From Cryphonectria parasitica EP155 (lineage: Eukaryota > Ascomycota > Sordariomycetes > Diaporthales > Cryphonectriaceae), in NCBI RefSeq assembly GCF_011745365.1, contig NW_024468915.1, positions 2,830,653-2,894,652 of the forward strand: 64,000 bases of DNA. Reading direction: 5' to 3'. Positions 43,786-54,064 of the stretch are shown piece by piece. Position numbers and translations under genes: made by a program. Each line of letters opens with the position of its first letter. Within the stretch, counting starts at the first letter, position 1. Under the pieces are notes generated by a model. That model was not told the origin of the DNA. It did not search any database and saw nothing but the letters and a program-made list of their open reading frames with translations.

Positions 43786-44174
43786 AGAACTATTAATAAA
43801 GGAAATCCTAGTATAATACAGAACAGCTAACTCAATTTCTTATTATTTATTACAAAACAGATTTTATGCATACTTTACTTACAAACTGAATCTTCTTTAA
43901 GCATCTGAATCTTCTTAATCTTTACAATATTGTCTTCTGCAGAATATAGAAAGCATTCCAGCTATAGTACTCTCAACTCAAGAATCTTGAATCAGGAAAA
44001 CAAAGAAATATCGGAGAAAGTAATAATCAAGAGAGAAGATAGCTTTTATATCTGAGAGCTCTTTCAATCAGATACTCAGTTCAGCTAACTATCTAGCTAA
44101 TAATTATTATAATCAGAACTTCAGATTCCTTTCTTATAATAAGCTTGCTGATAATGAGTTGATATTATTTGCTT
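43786..44174. other. unassigned AT-rich sequence
   Basis: Continues the DNA that lay to the left of copy 1 before its insertion. No gene, repeat partner or conserved domain recognised. Confidence 0.4.
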
Positions 44175-44178
44175 ATAT

Positions 44179-44507
44179 TGTTGTGGTGGCCAGGGTGGTA
44201 GTCCGTGGAACGTGGAGTACAGTGGGTCAAGGGTCCTCATACATATAAAGGATACCACCCACTTTTCAAATTCTTTAGCTATAAGCAACGGAAAAAAAAA
44301 AAAAAGCATCCTTTCTCTTCCTTTCAATTTTGAACCCTTTGGACAGGTCTAAGACAGGTTTTTCACCCTGTTCTTGTGCCCGTGTGGCCTTAGTTTGCTG
44401 TCCTCATCTGCACAGGCACGCTTGGGTTGCACAAGCCCTTGCCCATTGCTTCGGCAGCTGTTTGTCCCTTTTTCTTTCGAGGGCGACGGCGCCCTAGTTC
44501 TGGTTCA
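44179..44507 (+). repeat. K-family solo LTR (K2)
   Basis: 329 bp, TGTTGTGGTGG to CTGGTTCA, flanked by the 4-bp repeat ATAT (44175-44178 and 44508-44511). It is the least mutated K copy and GC-richer than its surroundings. No second LTR is nearby. Confidence 0.68.
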
Positions 44508-44511
44508 ATAT

Positions 44512-45043
44512 AGAAATCTCCTTATAGCTAAAGCAATTCAACTAGTAGCATTAGATTAAAGAGATTGATAATATTTAAGTATTCAACTTCATAAAAAGCT
44601 TTTATGCAAATATAATCATTGCTGAAGAAGTAGAGAAATTCATTATAAGCGCTAAAACTTGAAATGAACAGAAGAAGCAACTGTTAGTTACTTATTGCTC
44701 TTGAAACCATCTTCAAGCATATACTTCCAAGCAGAAGTGCTTAAATATTATTAATAACTGTTTTATTATTAATGCTGCTAGCTTCTAATTATTTATTATA
44801 AACTATAATAATATTCTTACTCATCTTAAGATCAGAAATAATTAATCTATAGCAGAAGTATAGATAAAGCTTTCTTCAATCTAGATTAAGCATTTCCAAG
44901 CTAACTATAATATTACTGCTGAAAGCATTAGCAACAAGAAGTAGCTTTATCTTATGAAAAAGCTGTTAGAAGTTTATTATAAAGCACTTTAGAAAAAGAC
45001 TTAAGACTAACTTGCTTCTAATACTATTAATCTTCAACTTTAT
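44512..45043. other. unassigned AT-rich remnant
   Basis: RIP-like sequence in which one frame gives short peptide-like runs such as NIIAEEVEKFI and ITAESISNKK between stops. It may be an old transposon coding region that continues after TRL-b, but no family could be recognised. TTTAT at 45039-45043 is the TRL-b target duplication. Confidence 0.35.
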
Positions 45044-45256
45044 TGTCAGGTGGAAAGGTTGCAAAGGCAATGTGGCGAGGTCTTTCTCTCTTTCAGGGGC
45101 ATACAACCAGAATAACATTGAGGCCTAAGGAGCTAAGTTCTGCTCAGCAGTGCTGATGTGGCTAGAAAGCCGCTTTATAGCCGCATATTGCTTAGTCATC
45201 CGTAATCCAGCTGGCTTAGCTGGCTCTGAGCCTTGCTGGCACAATCGGCCCTGACA
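45044..45256 (-). repeat. 3' LTR of TRL-b
   Basis: 213 bp, plus strand TGTCAGGTGG to GGCCCTGACA. The self-priming word is at 45118-45127. On the sense strand it is preceded by GATAAGGGGGGACAATC, the polypurine-like tract. Confidence 0.9.
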
Positions 45257-45289
45257 GATTGTCCCCCCTTATCAGGCCTTGTCCTCAAG

Positions 45290-45425
45290 GCCTTTGAGGC
45301 TTCCAAGCTTTCGTTGCTTCCAGGCTTTCGTTGCTCTCAGGCTTCCGTTGCTTCCAGGCTTTCGTTGCTCCCAAGCTTCCGTTGCTTCCAGGCTTTCGCT
45401 GCTTCCAGGCTTTCGCTGCTTCCTA
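45290..45425 (-). repeat. 17-bp array in TRL-b
   Basis: Imperfect units of the type GTTGCTTCCAGGCTTTC, the complement of the TRL-a 17-bp unit, seven to eight copies. Confidence 0.75.
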
Positions 45426-45439
45426 GCTGCTCCTACGCC

Positions 45440-45895
45440 TTCTCAATGCTTCAGGCTCTTAAGATCTCTCAGTGCTTCAGGCTTCTCAAAGCTTCTCAAG
45501 ATCCCTCAGTGCCTCAGGTTTCTCAAAGCCTCTCAGATCTCTCAGTGCTTCAGGCCTCTCAAGGCCTCTCAAGATCTCTCAGTGCCTCAAGCCTCTCAAG
45601 GCTTCTCAAGATCTCTCAAGGTCTCTCAGTGCCTCAAGCTTCTCAAGGCTTCTCAAGATCTCTCAAGGTCTCTCAGTGCCTCAGGCCTCTCAAGGCCTCT
45701 CAAGATCTCTCAGTGCTTTAAGCCTCTCAAGGCTTCTTAAGATCTCTCAGTGCCTCAGGCTTCTAAGCCACTCAAGGTCTCTCAAGGTCTCTCAGTGCCT
45801 CAGGCTTCTCAAAGCCTCTCAGAGTCTCAGGCTTCTCAAAGCTTCTCAAGATCTCTCAGTGCCTCAGGCTTCTCAAGGCTTCTCAACCATCTCCC
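45440..45895 (-). repeat. 37/45-bp compound array in TRL-b
   Basis: Repeated CTCTCAAGATCTCTCAGTGC words with the same mixed period as in TRL-a. Three overlapping long frames (45233-45721, 45279-45740, 45472-45969) arise because the unit lacks stops in several frames. Their products are simple Ser/Leu/Gln repeats and I do not call them genes. Confidence 0.82.
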
Positions 45896-46290
45896 TCCTT
45901 CTCTTCTGGCTTCGTTCCCGAAGCCTTGTGAAAAAAAAAAATCTCTTTTTAATCATATTCCAGACGTAAGTCTTCCGAATGCAATACCCGCGCTATATAC
46001 GCTGCTCAGTCGCTGCTTTCTCAGCGCTTTATTCAGGCACTTTTCAGAACTTAAAGCTGTTTAATGTAGATTGCAAGCTTTTTATTAGGGACTTGGTTTG
46101 CAGCTAAGGAGCCTAGCATTCAGAACAGTATTTCTGCAGCTATAATGGATAATTATAGCTTTCCATCTTAAGAGTTACTCTCTAGTAACTCTGAAGCTGT
46201 TGCTATGCTTCGCTTTATTGCTAAGTGCAGAAGAGTAATTAGTTTGCAACCTAATATCCAAGCAACTTCAGTTATCAAGCGGATACTCTG
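45896..46290 (-). other. single-copy spacer of TRL-b
   Basis: Counterpart of 17956-18360 in TRL-a, inverted. No gene seen. Confidence 0.6.
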
Positions 46291-46294
46291 CTTC

Positions 46295-46625
46295 AGCTCT
46301 GTACTCTTGCTCAAATAGCAAAGAGCATACTCTCGAAAACAGAAGATACTTAGATTTACTATTTACTTACTCTACTCTCTTGCTTGAATAGCGAAGAATA
46401 TACTCTCGAAAACAGAAGATATTCAGATTTACTGCTTGCTTACTCTGCTCTTTCGCTTGAATAGCAAAGAGCATATTCTTGAAAACAGAAGATACTCAGA
46501 TCTATTGCTTGCTTACTCTGCTCTCTTGCTTGAATAGCGAAGAATATACTCTCGAAAACAGAAGATACTCAGATCTACTGCTTGCTTACTCTGCTCTCTC
46601 GCTCGAATAGCAAAGAATATACTTT
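46295..46625 (-). repeat. 73-bp array in TRL-b
   Basis: GAAAACAGAAGATAC landmarks at 46335, 46408, 46481 and 46554 give a period of exactly 73 bp. Confidence 0.88.
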
Positions 46626-46629
46626 ATTC

Positions 46630-47375
46630 TAGCTTAGCAACTCGAATGCTCTGAATCTCTTCTAAATGCTTCTTGCATGCTACTTGCATACTGCTTGCTT
46701 GCTATTTGCTCTAGCTTAGCAACTCGAATGCTCTGAATCTCTTCTGAATACTTTTCGCATGCTGCTTGCATACTGCTTGCTTGCTGTTTGCTCTAGCTTA
46801 GCAATTCGAATGCTCTGAATCTCTTCTGAATACTTCTTGCATGCTGCTTGTATACTGCTTGCTTGCTATTTGCTTTAGCTTAGTAACTCGAATGCTCTGA
46901 ATCTCTTCTAAATGCTTCTTGCATGCTGCTTGCATACTGCTTGCTCGCTGTTTGCTCTAGCTTAGCGACTCGAATGCTCTGAATCTCTTCTGAATGCTTC
47001 TTACATGCTGCTTGCATACTGCTTGCTTGCTGTTTGCTCTAGCTTAGCAACTCGAATGCTCTGAATCTCTTCTGAATGCTTCTCGCATGCTGCTTGTATA
47101 CTACTTGCCCGCTGTTTGCTCTAGCTTAGCGATTCGAATGCTCTGAATCTCTTCTGAACGCTTCTCATATGCTGCTTGCATACTGCTTGCTTGCTGTTTG
47201 CTCTAGCTTAGCAACTCGAATGCTTTGAATCTCTTCTGAATGCTTCTTGCATGCTGCTTGCATATTGCTTGCTCGCTGTTTGCTCTAGCTTAGCGACTTG
47301 AATGCTCTGAATCTCTTCTGAATGCTTCTCGCATGCTGCTTGCATACTGCTTGCTCAATACTGCTTGCTTGCTGT
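46630..47375 (-). repeat. 82-bp array in TRL-b
   Basis: Nine units; CTCTGAATC landmarks at 46649, 46731, 46813, 46895, 46977, 47059, 47141, 47223 and 47305 are spaced 82 bp apart without exception. Confidence 0.9.
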
Positions 47376-47384
47376 ATTCAAGGC

Positions 47385-47485
47385 TCGAAAGCTCGAAAAT
47401 CGAAGGCTTGAAGGTCAAAGGCTCGAAGGTTAAAAGCTCGAAGGTCAAAGGCTCGAAGGTCAAAGGCTCGAAGGTTCGAAAAGAA
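47385..47485 (-). repeat. 15-bp array in TRL-b
   Basis: About six copies of GGCTCGAAGGTCAAA, the complement of the TRL-a unit. Confidence 0.82.
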
Positions 47486-47590
47486 TAGTAGTCTGATCGT
47501 TTGCTCTGCTCCTGCTCAGTGTTAGCGCTGCTCCTAGGGAAGAAAAAAAAAAGATAGAAAGCCTCGCCGGATTGCTTCCTTTAAAAGAGC

Positions 47591-47600
47591 TAGGCCTCAA
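47591..47600 (-). promoter_or_regulatory. self-priming primer-binding site of TRL-b
   Basis: On the sense strand TTGAGGCCTA, two bases inside the 5' LTR. Exact complement of TAGGCCTCAA in the LTR (plus-strand TTGAGGCCTA at 47678-47687). Confidence 0.7.
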
Positions 47601-47602
47601 AC

Positions 47603-47815
47603 TGTCAGGTGGAAAGGTTGCAAAGGCAATGTAGCGAGGTCTTTCTCTCTTTCAGGGGCATACAACCAGAATAACATTGAGGCCTAAGGAGCTAAGTTCT
47701 GCTCAGCAGTGCTAACGTAGCTAGAAAGCCGCTTTATAGCCGCATATTGCTTAGTCATCCGTAATCCAGCTGGCTTAGCTGGCTCTGAGCCTTGCTGGCA
47801 CAATCGGCCCTGACA
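47603..47815 (-). repeat. 5' LTR of TRL-b
   Basis: 213 bp, nearly identical to the 3' LTR; for example GTGGCGAGG there is GTAGCGAGG here. Followed by the duplication TTTAT. Confidence 0.9.
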
Positions 47816-47820
47816 TTTAT

Positions 47821-48330
47821 TAACAAGCTTAATTCCAAGATTCTTCTATATCTTCATCTTAGCTAGTTCTTAATTAGATACAGCTTATTCCTATTCTATA
47901 TCTAATATATAATACTTCCAATTAACTAATGAATTCATTGAAACAAGTAATAGAGCTATTATACTATTAATTGCTTTAATAATTAATTTGTAATTAGCAA
48001 GCTTAGCTTGAATTAATTAAGCAGATCTTGAAAGCTAAATCTGCTTAGAAAAGCAACTAAGAATATAATCAGTTAGCTTTAATAATAAAGCAATTCTATA
48101 TTAATCAAATTGTAATAGCAAAATTCTTAAAGCTATAAACTAATACTTTTAAATAGATATAGAATATCTTATATAATCAAACCAAAGCTCTATAGAAGAT
48201 TTTATAACTGATTAAGTATTTCTAAACTATTTCTGCAAGAAATTCTTCTCAGAGAAATGCAAATTCCTTGCAGATAAGTATTATCTATACAAGTTCAGAG
48301 AATGAAGGAAAGCAGTACTCTGAAGTATAG
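47821..48330. other. unassigned AT-rich remnant
   Basis: Continues the sequence interrupted by TRL-b. Short open stretches between RIP-type stops, no family recognised. TATAG at 48326-48330 directly precedes copy 5 and would be its target duplication; the other end lies outside the window. Confidence 0.35.
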
Positions 48331-48775
48331 TGTTATGACTCATTCAACATGCAGGTCACGAAACAGGCTCCGCCAACAAGGAACCAGGTATCACAACCTA
48401 ACATCGGACAACCACCAGGAATTACATAAGCAAGGGTTAGGGTTGGATTACAATAATACAGGTGAGCTGCTCACTGAATCACTACAACACAGATCACGGA
48501 TCACGGTAAGCTGAGTAAGCTACGATGAAGAGCTGGATATATAAGAACACATTCATTACCAACTAGATAAATCATTGTACATAGCTCTTCAGTTATCAAT
48601 CTAAGTATCAGATTACTCTCTATTCTAATAGCCCTAAAAGCAGTAAATACTTGCATTGCTTATTAAGATTTGTATAGTTCCATATTCAAGAATTTAGCAC
48701 TTTAATACTGCTCTTGTTAGCATAAACCCTCTTTGTATACTTTGGAATCTTCGGATTGCTGCAGTACTTATTACA
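48331..48775 (+). repeat. 5' LTR of Gy1 copy 5
   Basis: 445 bp, TGTTATGACTC to CTTATTACA. GGGTTAGGGTT at 48434-48444. AGTTATCAA at 48591-48599 pairs with TTGATAATT at 48778-48786 after allowing for RIP changes. Confidence 0.92.
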
Positions 48776-48835
48776 TTTTGATAATTCTTGTTCAAGAATA
48801 GTTCAATATTACTTCCTTGAATAATATAGAATATA

Positions 48836-50900
48836 ATAGCTTCTTTAGAAACTTCTTTGTTCTTATATGCTTCTATTTAGAAAGAATTGATTAATCAGAT
48901 ATACTAGCTTATTCAATATATTTAGAATCTGTATGAATAATAGCAGGCTTAAAGCGCTATTATTGCTAACTAATAAGCTTAGCTAGCTTAATAAGCTTAG
49001 CAAGCGCAATCTATTTCTGCAATTACTAGTAGCGCTGAAAAAGCATATAAAATGAACAAACTCGCTATATATAATGATAATCAGAAGATGCTATATAGAT
49101 TCCTTATTTATTGCAGAATATACTTCTTGCATTATACAATTCAGTTTATTATAGAATCTAAGAAAGTTATTCTAACAGAAACTTATTTTGAAAAAAATGC
49201 TCTTATCTAATATAAATCTTCTCTATATAATCACTTGAAGTATTAGAACAATTCTGATATATATATTCAGAATATCAAGAATATATTTAATTCTTTTGAA
49301 AGCTTTAAGAAAGCTCTTAAGAAAATCTTTAGTAATTCCAATAAAGAATGCATTATAGCTTAGCAGCTTATAGATTTTAAGCAGACTAAATCAGCTTCTG
49401 CTTATATAGTTAGATTCAAGCAGCTTTTAGCAAGACTTTTATAAGAAGATAAAAATCTTATAAAGTATTATTATAAGGAATTCAAAGATAATATTAAAAA
49501 TAAAATCTCTAAGCAGAATTAGCTGAAGAACTTTGTAATATTCTCTAATCAAGCTATTTGTATTGATAACTATTTATATAAATAATAAGTAAAGAAGTTT
49601 AAGAAGAGAAAAAGCTAGATTTAGAGATTTCCAGCTAATATAAGCAAGAAATTCTAAAACAAGAATAGCAGTTAATATAGCAATATAGCTTAGAGCAGTA
49701 TTATACATACTAATTCTATGAAACTCAATACAATTAACAGGCAGTATAGCAAGAGAAATAGTATTACTTGCTATAATTGCAATAAATAAGAATATATTGC
49801 ATATAATTATTATCAACTCCGAAAGAATAAATAGCAACTAGTTTAGAAAGAATGCTAGATAAATATTGCTTAATAATAGAAACTTAATTAACTAAACAAA
49901 AATACTTTCTTAAAGTAAGTATCAGATTCTATTAATTACAGAAGTTTTAGCTGAACATTCTGCTATAATAATAACTGCTTAATATACTTCTCAAGTAAGA
50001 AAGAATCAGAATAGTTTCTTCAGAAGCTTTAGTACTGCAAACAAATAGCAATAATAGAGCAAGAGTGCATGCTCAGCATTCTCATAAATAGTAATTCGAA
50101 CTGCTTTAATATTGTGAAATAGAGCATTCAGATATTGAAAGAAGAGCTTAGCAATAATATTCTTCAATATTCTTTATTACTTATACTAAGCACTATAACT
50201 AGAAATATGAATAAAGAATAATACTCTCTTAATTATTAGTATAAATATTTAAATAATATCGAAAATGCTTTTTAAGTAATAGAAAGATTAAGCTAGAATA
50301 AGCAATTCAATAGTTTATCAGAATTTCTCATAAATAATAAATCCAAGAAACCTATAGAAAGATTTCTCTTTAGTATTGAGTAGAATAAGGAAACAATATA
50401 GATTGAATATCTTGTTTATAAAATAGGATTAGAGAAGCTCTTTATCTGCATTTCCTTGCAAAATATTAAAGTATAAGAAAATAAGAACTCTCGGATTAGC
50501 TTACTTTACAATCTATACTACAAATTAGCATAAATCTCTTATATTTATTATAGCTATAGAATGCATTTCTCAGAGAAGATGCAATATAAATAGTTCCCTA
50601 TTAGAGAATTAAAACAAATTCTTCAAGCTATTAAAGAATAGGAACTCCGCTTCAGAAAGATTCTTAATAAGCAATATTATAATACATATATTAAGCTACT
50701 GAATAATTGCTTTATATAATATATAGATAAAAAGATAGAGTGATAGCAGTATAAGATAATACTCTGTATAATTTATATTAATAATAAAGTTTGCAACTAG
50801 CATTGATAGAAGAAAGATTAGAAATAATAATAATACAAGCAAAAGCAAGCTAAGAAGCTTACTCAAGAAGCAGCAAAGCAAGCTTAGAAGAATAAATAGT
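48836..50900 (+). pseudogene. gag of Gy1 copy 5
   Basis: Collinear with copy 4 gag. The knuckle begins at 49769 (TGC TAT AAT TGC) and the Gln/Lys tail is near 50790-50900. Heavily RIP-mutated. Pol follows in the -1 frame. Confidence 0.73.
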
Positions 50901-52863
50901 TCTTAATGAATTCAAAAGAATAGAATTGCTTGTAAAGAAATTGCAGATAATTAGATTAAAATAGTTTTTATATAAAGCTTTTAGGATAGATTATGCTTAT
51001 ATTAAGTTCAATATATATATTTAAGAATATAGATATAGCGTACTATTAGATAGTAATGCTTAAGAAAACTTTATATTTTCATATATTATTAATTAAGCAT
51101 AATTATAATAGAAATGAAAAAGATGCTTATATATTCTTAGTATTATAGAAGAATAATCTGTTGCATATAACTAAGAAATAATTAATAAGAAGACTAATTA
51201 TCTATTTATCTTAATTCAGAAATATACAATTCAGATTTCTTTTGATATTATAGATATAGCATAATATAAGCTGATTATGAAACTTCTATAGCTTAAGAAA
51301 CATAATTCTTAAATCAATTGAACTATTAGCTAAATCTTATGGAAACAAGCTGTATTCAGAGAAATAGTTACAATTAACAATGCAGAACTGAAGCTAGTAA
51401 TTGAAGAATACTCAGGAAAAGAAGCTTTATATAGCTTCATACATATTTTCAAGTTAGCAGAGCTAGCAGTTCAAGGAGAAGGATCTAGTAATAAGCGAAC
51501 TCAAATAGTACTAGAGTGCTAATAGATTAGCAAAACAATGAAAGCGAGATTCTTAGCAAGTTAGTTTATTCCGAAGCGATAAGGAAAAGCTTTAGAATAT
51601 GAATTGTAGATTTATATAGAAAAAACCTCGAAATCAGGCTCTCAAGCGCTTAGTTCAGCTTAGAGCGAACATTTAAAGCTTTCAAAAATATTACTAAAAA
51701 CAACAAATAAAAAGAAGCATGCTTAATAATATCTATTATTCCTTCAGATAGCAGAAATAGTATAAGAATCAGAATTAATACTTGCAAATATATTACAAGA
51801 ATACTATAAATTTGAGAAATTATTCCAGAGAGAATTGGATATAGAATTATCGGAATACAGCTCATATAATTATAAGATTCTGCTATAAGAAGAAAAACAG
51901 CCTAAGTTCTTTCCTATTTATAAACTAAATAAAGTATAATTAGAAATATTTAAGAAGTATCTTAATAAGAATCTTAAGAAGGAATATATATAATTATTAT
52001 AATTATTAGCAGAATATTCTATTCTATTTATACTCAAAAAGAATAGCAAGCTTAAGCTATATATTAATTATAAGCAATTCAATAATATTATAATTAAGAA
52101 CTAATATTTATTGCTACTTATTAAGGAATTATAAGATAGATTATAAGAAGTATAGTGATTTATAGTTCTGAATCTAAAAAGAGCTTATAATCTAATTAGA
52201 GTAAAGAAAGAAGAAAAATGGAAAACTGCTTTCAGAATATGCTATGAATATTACAAATATTTGATTATGCTTTTTGATTTAATAAATGCTTCAGCTTCAT
52301 TTCAGAAAATAATTAATTATATTTTATACAAGCATCTAAATCAGTTCATTATTGCTTATCTCAATAATATTCTTATCTACTCTCGAATACTTGAAGAATA
52401 TAAGAAATATATAGAAATAGTATTGCAAATGCTCTAAAATGCAAAACTTCTTATGAAATCCGCAAAGAGTTACTTTTATATACAAAAGGTTAATTATCTT
52501 GGATTTATAATTAAGTTAGAATGCATTAAGCTATAGAAAGATAAAGTAGAAGCTATTAGAAATTAGCTAATTCTCAGGAATATTAGAAATATTAGATCTT
52601 TCCTTGAATATATTAATTTCTATAAGCAGTTCATTAAGAATTATAGCTGAATTGCATATTTTCTTACAAATCTTATTAAAAAGAAGCAGCTCTTTAAGTA
52701 GATTCTCAAAGTATAAGAAGCTTTTGATAAGATTATTAAGCATATTACTTTAGAGCTAATTCTGTATGAAGCAGATCTCTACAAACTCTTTGAAATTAAA
52801 ACTAATGTATTAGAATATATACTTGGAAGATAATTTAGCTAGCAAGATGATTAAGAGCATCTA
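50901..52863 (+). pseudogene. pol of Gy1 copy 5, protease to RNase H start
   Basis: Protease near 51025-51070; at this copy the first catalytic Asp codon is kept (LLDSN). RT about 52020-52600 with YLNN near 52354-52365. It ends at the insertion of copy 6. Confidence 0.74.
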
Positions 52864-53328
52864 TGTAATAAGCACTGCAGCAATCCGAAGATTCCTAAGT
52901 ATACGAAGAGATTTATGCTAACAAGAGCAATATCAAAGTATTAAATCCTTGAATACGGAACTATATAAATTCTAATAAGCAATGCAAGTATTTACTGCCT
53001 TTGAAGCTACTCAGTATATGAAACTGAATACTTAGATTAATAACTGAGAAGCTATGTACTGGATTCATCTAATGGTAATGAATGTGTTCTTATATATCCA
53101 GCTTTTTCAGTTCTATTAATAGTATTGATTATTGGATTTCTTGAATTATCTGAATAATCCAACTAATTCGGATTACTATAGATTAGCTACTGATTCATTC
53201 TGATTCTGTAATTCTAATTCTTGCTTATATAAGCCTTAGTTCTTATAATATTGAATTCTTCTCTATTTTTCCAAATAGTTATTCCGAGTATTCTAGCTGA
53301 TAATCTGCATATTGGATAGATTATAATA
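52864..53328 (-). repeat. 3' LTR of Gy1 copy 6
   Basis: 465 bp, plus strand TGTAATAAGC to GATTATAATA (outer TG kept, inner end mutated). Confidence 0.9.
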
Positions 53329-53420
53329 TTATCTTCTTTCTATTAATTATTATTTCTAATAATCTTCTATAAGTATTCTAGCAAGTTATTCGTATATATA
53401 ATTATGCTTTCCTAATTAAG

Positions 53421-54064
53421 ATATTAAATAGAATTAATAAATTGTATTCTAGTTATTCAATAAAAACTCAAGAATATTATTATCTTGCTAAGCTTATTTC
53501 TGCTTTTAGTATCGAAATATCTGCTTATGCTCATTATCAAAAGATAAAAGCTTTCTATTGTTTCGCTGAAAACTCTTCTTATTATAAGGAATATATTTCT
53601 CTGAATCAAAGCTGTAATACTAGTTGTTTCTCAGCTTCTGCTAATTAGTTTCTTCATTTCTTAATATTCTCTGTAATTACTAATTTTCTTTTCCAGCAGA
53701 ATATTTGATTTGTAAAAAGCGCAAGATTTTGAGCAAAAAAGCTAAGGCAGAGTTAGCAAATGCTGCTGCTTTACAAGCTTTGCTAGCATTGCAAGCTTAT
53801 CTTAATTATGCACAGAAATAGCAAAGGCTGTTGAAGAAACGTGCTGCAGAAATGATTCATTATGGTTTCAATTCCTTGAAGAGATTTGCTGATGAAGAGG
53901 ATTGCAGTCTTTATGAAGAGGAGACTTGTCTGATGTCTTAGGAACATTTTGAGGTTATCGACTGAAGTTTCTTAGCTTTTGATTCTAGTATATCTGATTA
54001 GCTTTCCCTTCTGGAGAGTGAAACTGCAGCGCCTGATTCTCGTTCCGGGGCGGAGAGGTTTTAA
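53421..54064 (+). pseudogene. antisense gene (aORF) of Gy1 copy 6, intron-containing type
   Basis: Runs opposite to the element. Exon 1 from about 53421 (start codon now ATA), open from 53442, with LAKLISAFSIEISAYAHY and a Cys/Tyr-rich CFAENSSYYKEYISLNQS. The candidate intron 53614-53696 is 83 nt: GTAATAC donor, ACTAAT branch-like word, and TTTTCCAG acceptor. Joining the exons puts ICKKRKILSKKAKAEL in frame, the same residues found in exon 2 of copy 2. The stop TAA at 54062-54064 adjoins the pol stop. The intron differs from that of copy 2 by two single-base indels in T-runs, whereas the flanking exons keep length. A GTAAGT is expected upstream as in copies 2 and 4, but the weaker ATAAGT occurs here. 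Confidence 0.66.

Larger units (their letters stand above)
45044..47815 (-). mobile_element. TRL-b, second copy of the tandem-repeat LTR element
   Basis: 2772 bp, inverted relative to TRL-a, with 213-bp LTRs at 45044-45256 and 47603-47815 and the duplication TTTAT on both sides (45039-45043 and 47816-47820). The same modules occur in the same order as TRL-a but with different unit numbers, for instance nine 82-bp units instead of six. In the sense (minus) direction the 5' LTR is at the right. The site TTGAGGCCTA just inside it (plus-strand TAGGCCTCAA at 47591-47600) pairs exactly with TAGGCCTCAA in the LTRs. No coding capacity was recognised. It is less damaged than TRL-a. Confidence 0.87.
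48331..52863 (+). mobile_element. Gy1 copy 5, 5' part, interrupted by copy 6
   Basis: 5' LTR, gag, protease, RT and the start of RNase H in plus orientation. The copy is cut at 52863, where the minus-strand copy 6 begins; ATCTA (52859-52863) would be the duplicated target. The remainder should lie to the right of the window. Confidence 0.87.

Noticed and set aside
45233..45969. Three overlapping frames of 150-165 codons, and similar ones at 18288-19005, rich in Ser, Leu and Gln
   Set aside because: They are translations of the 37/45-bp array, open in several frames at once because the unit lacks stops. Copy number varies and no start context is shared.
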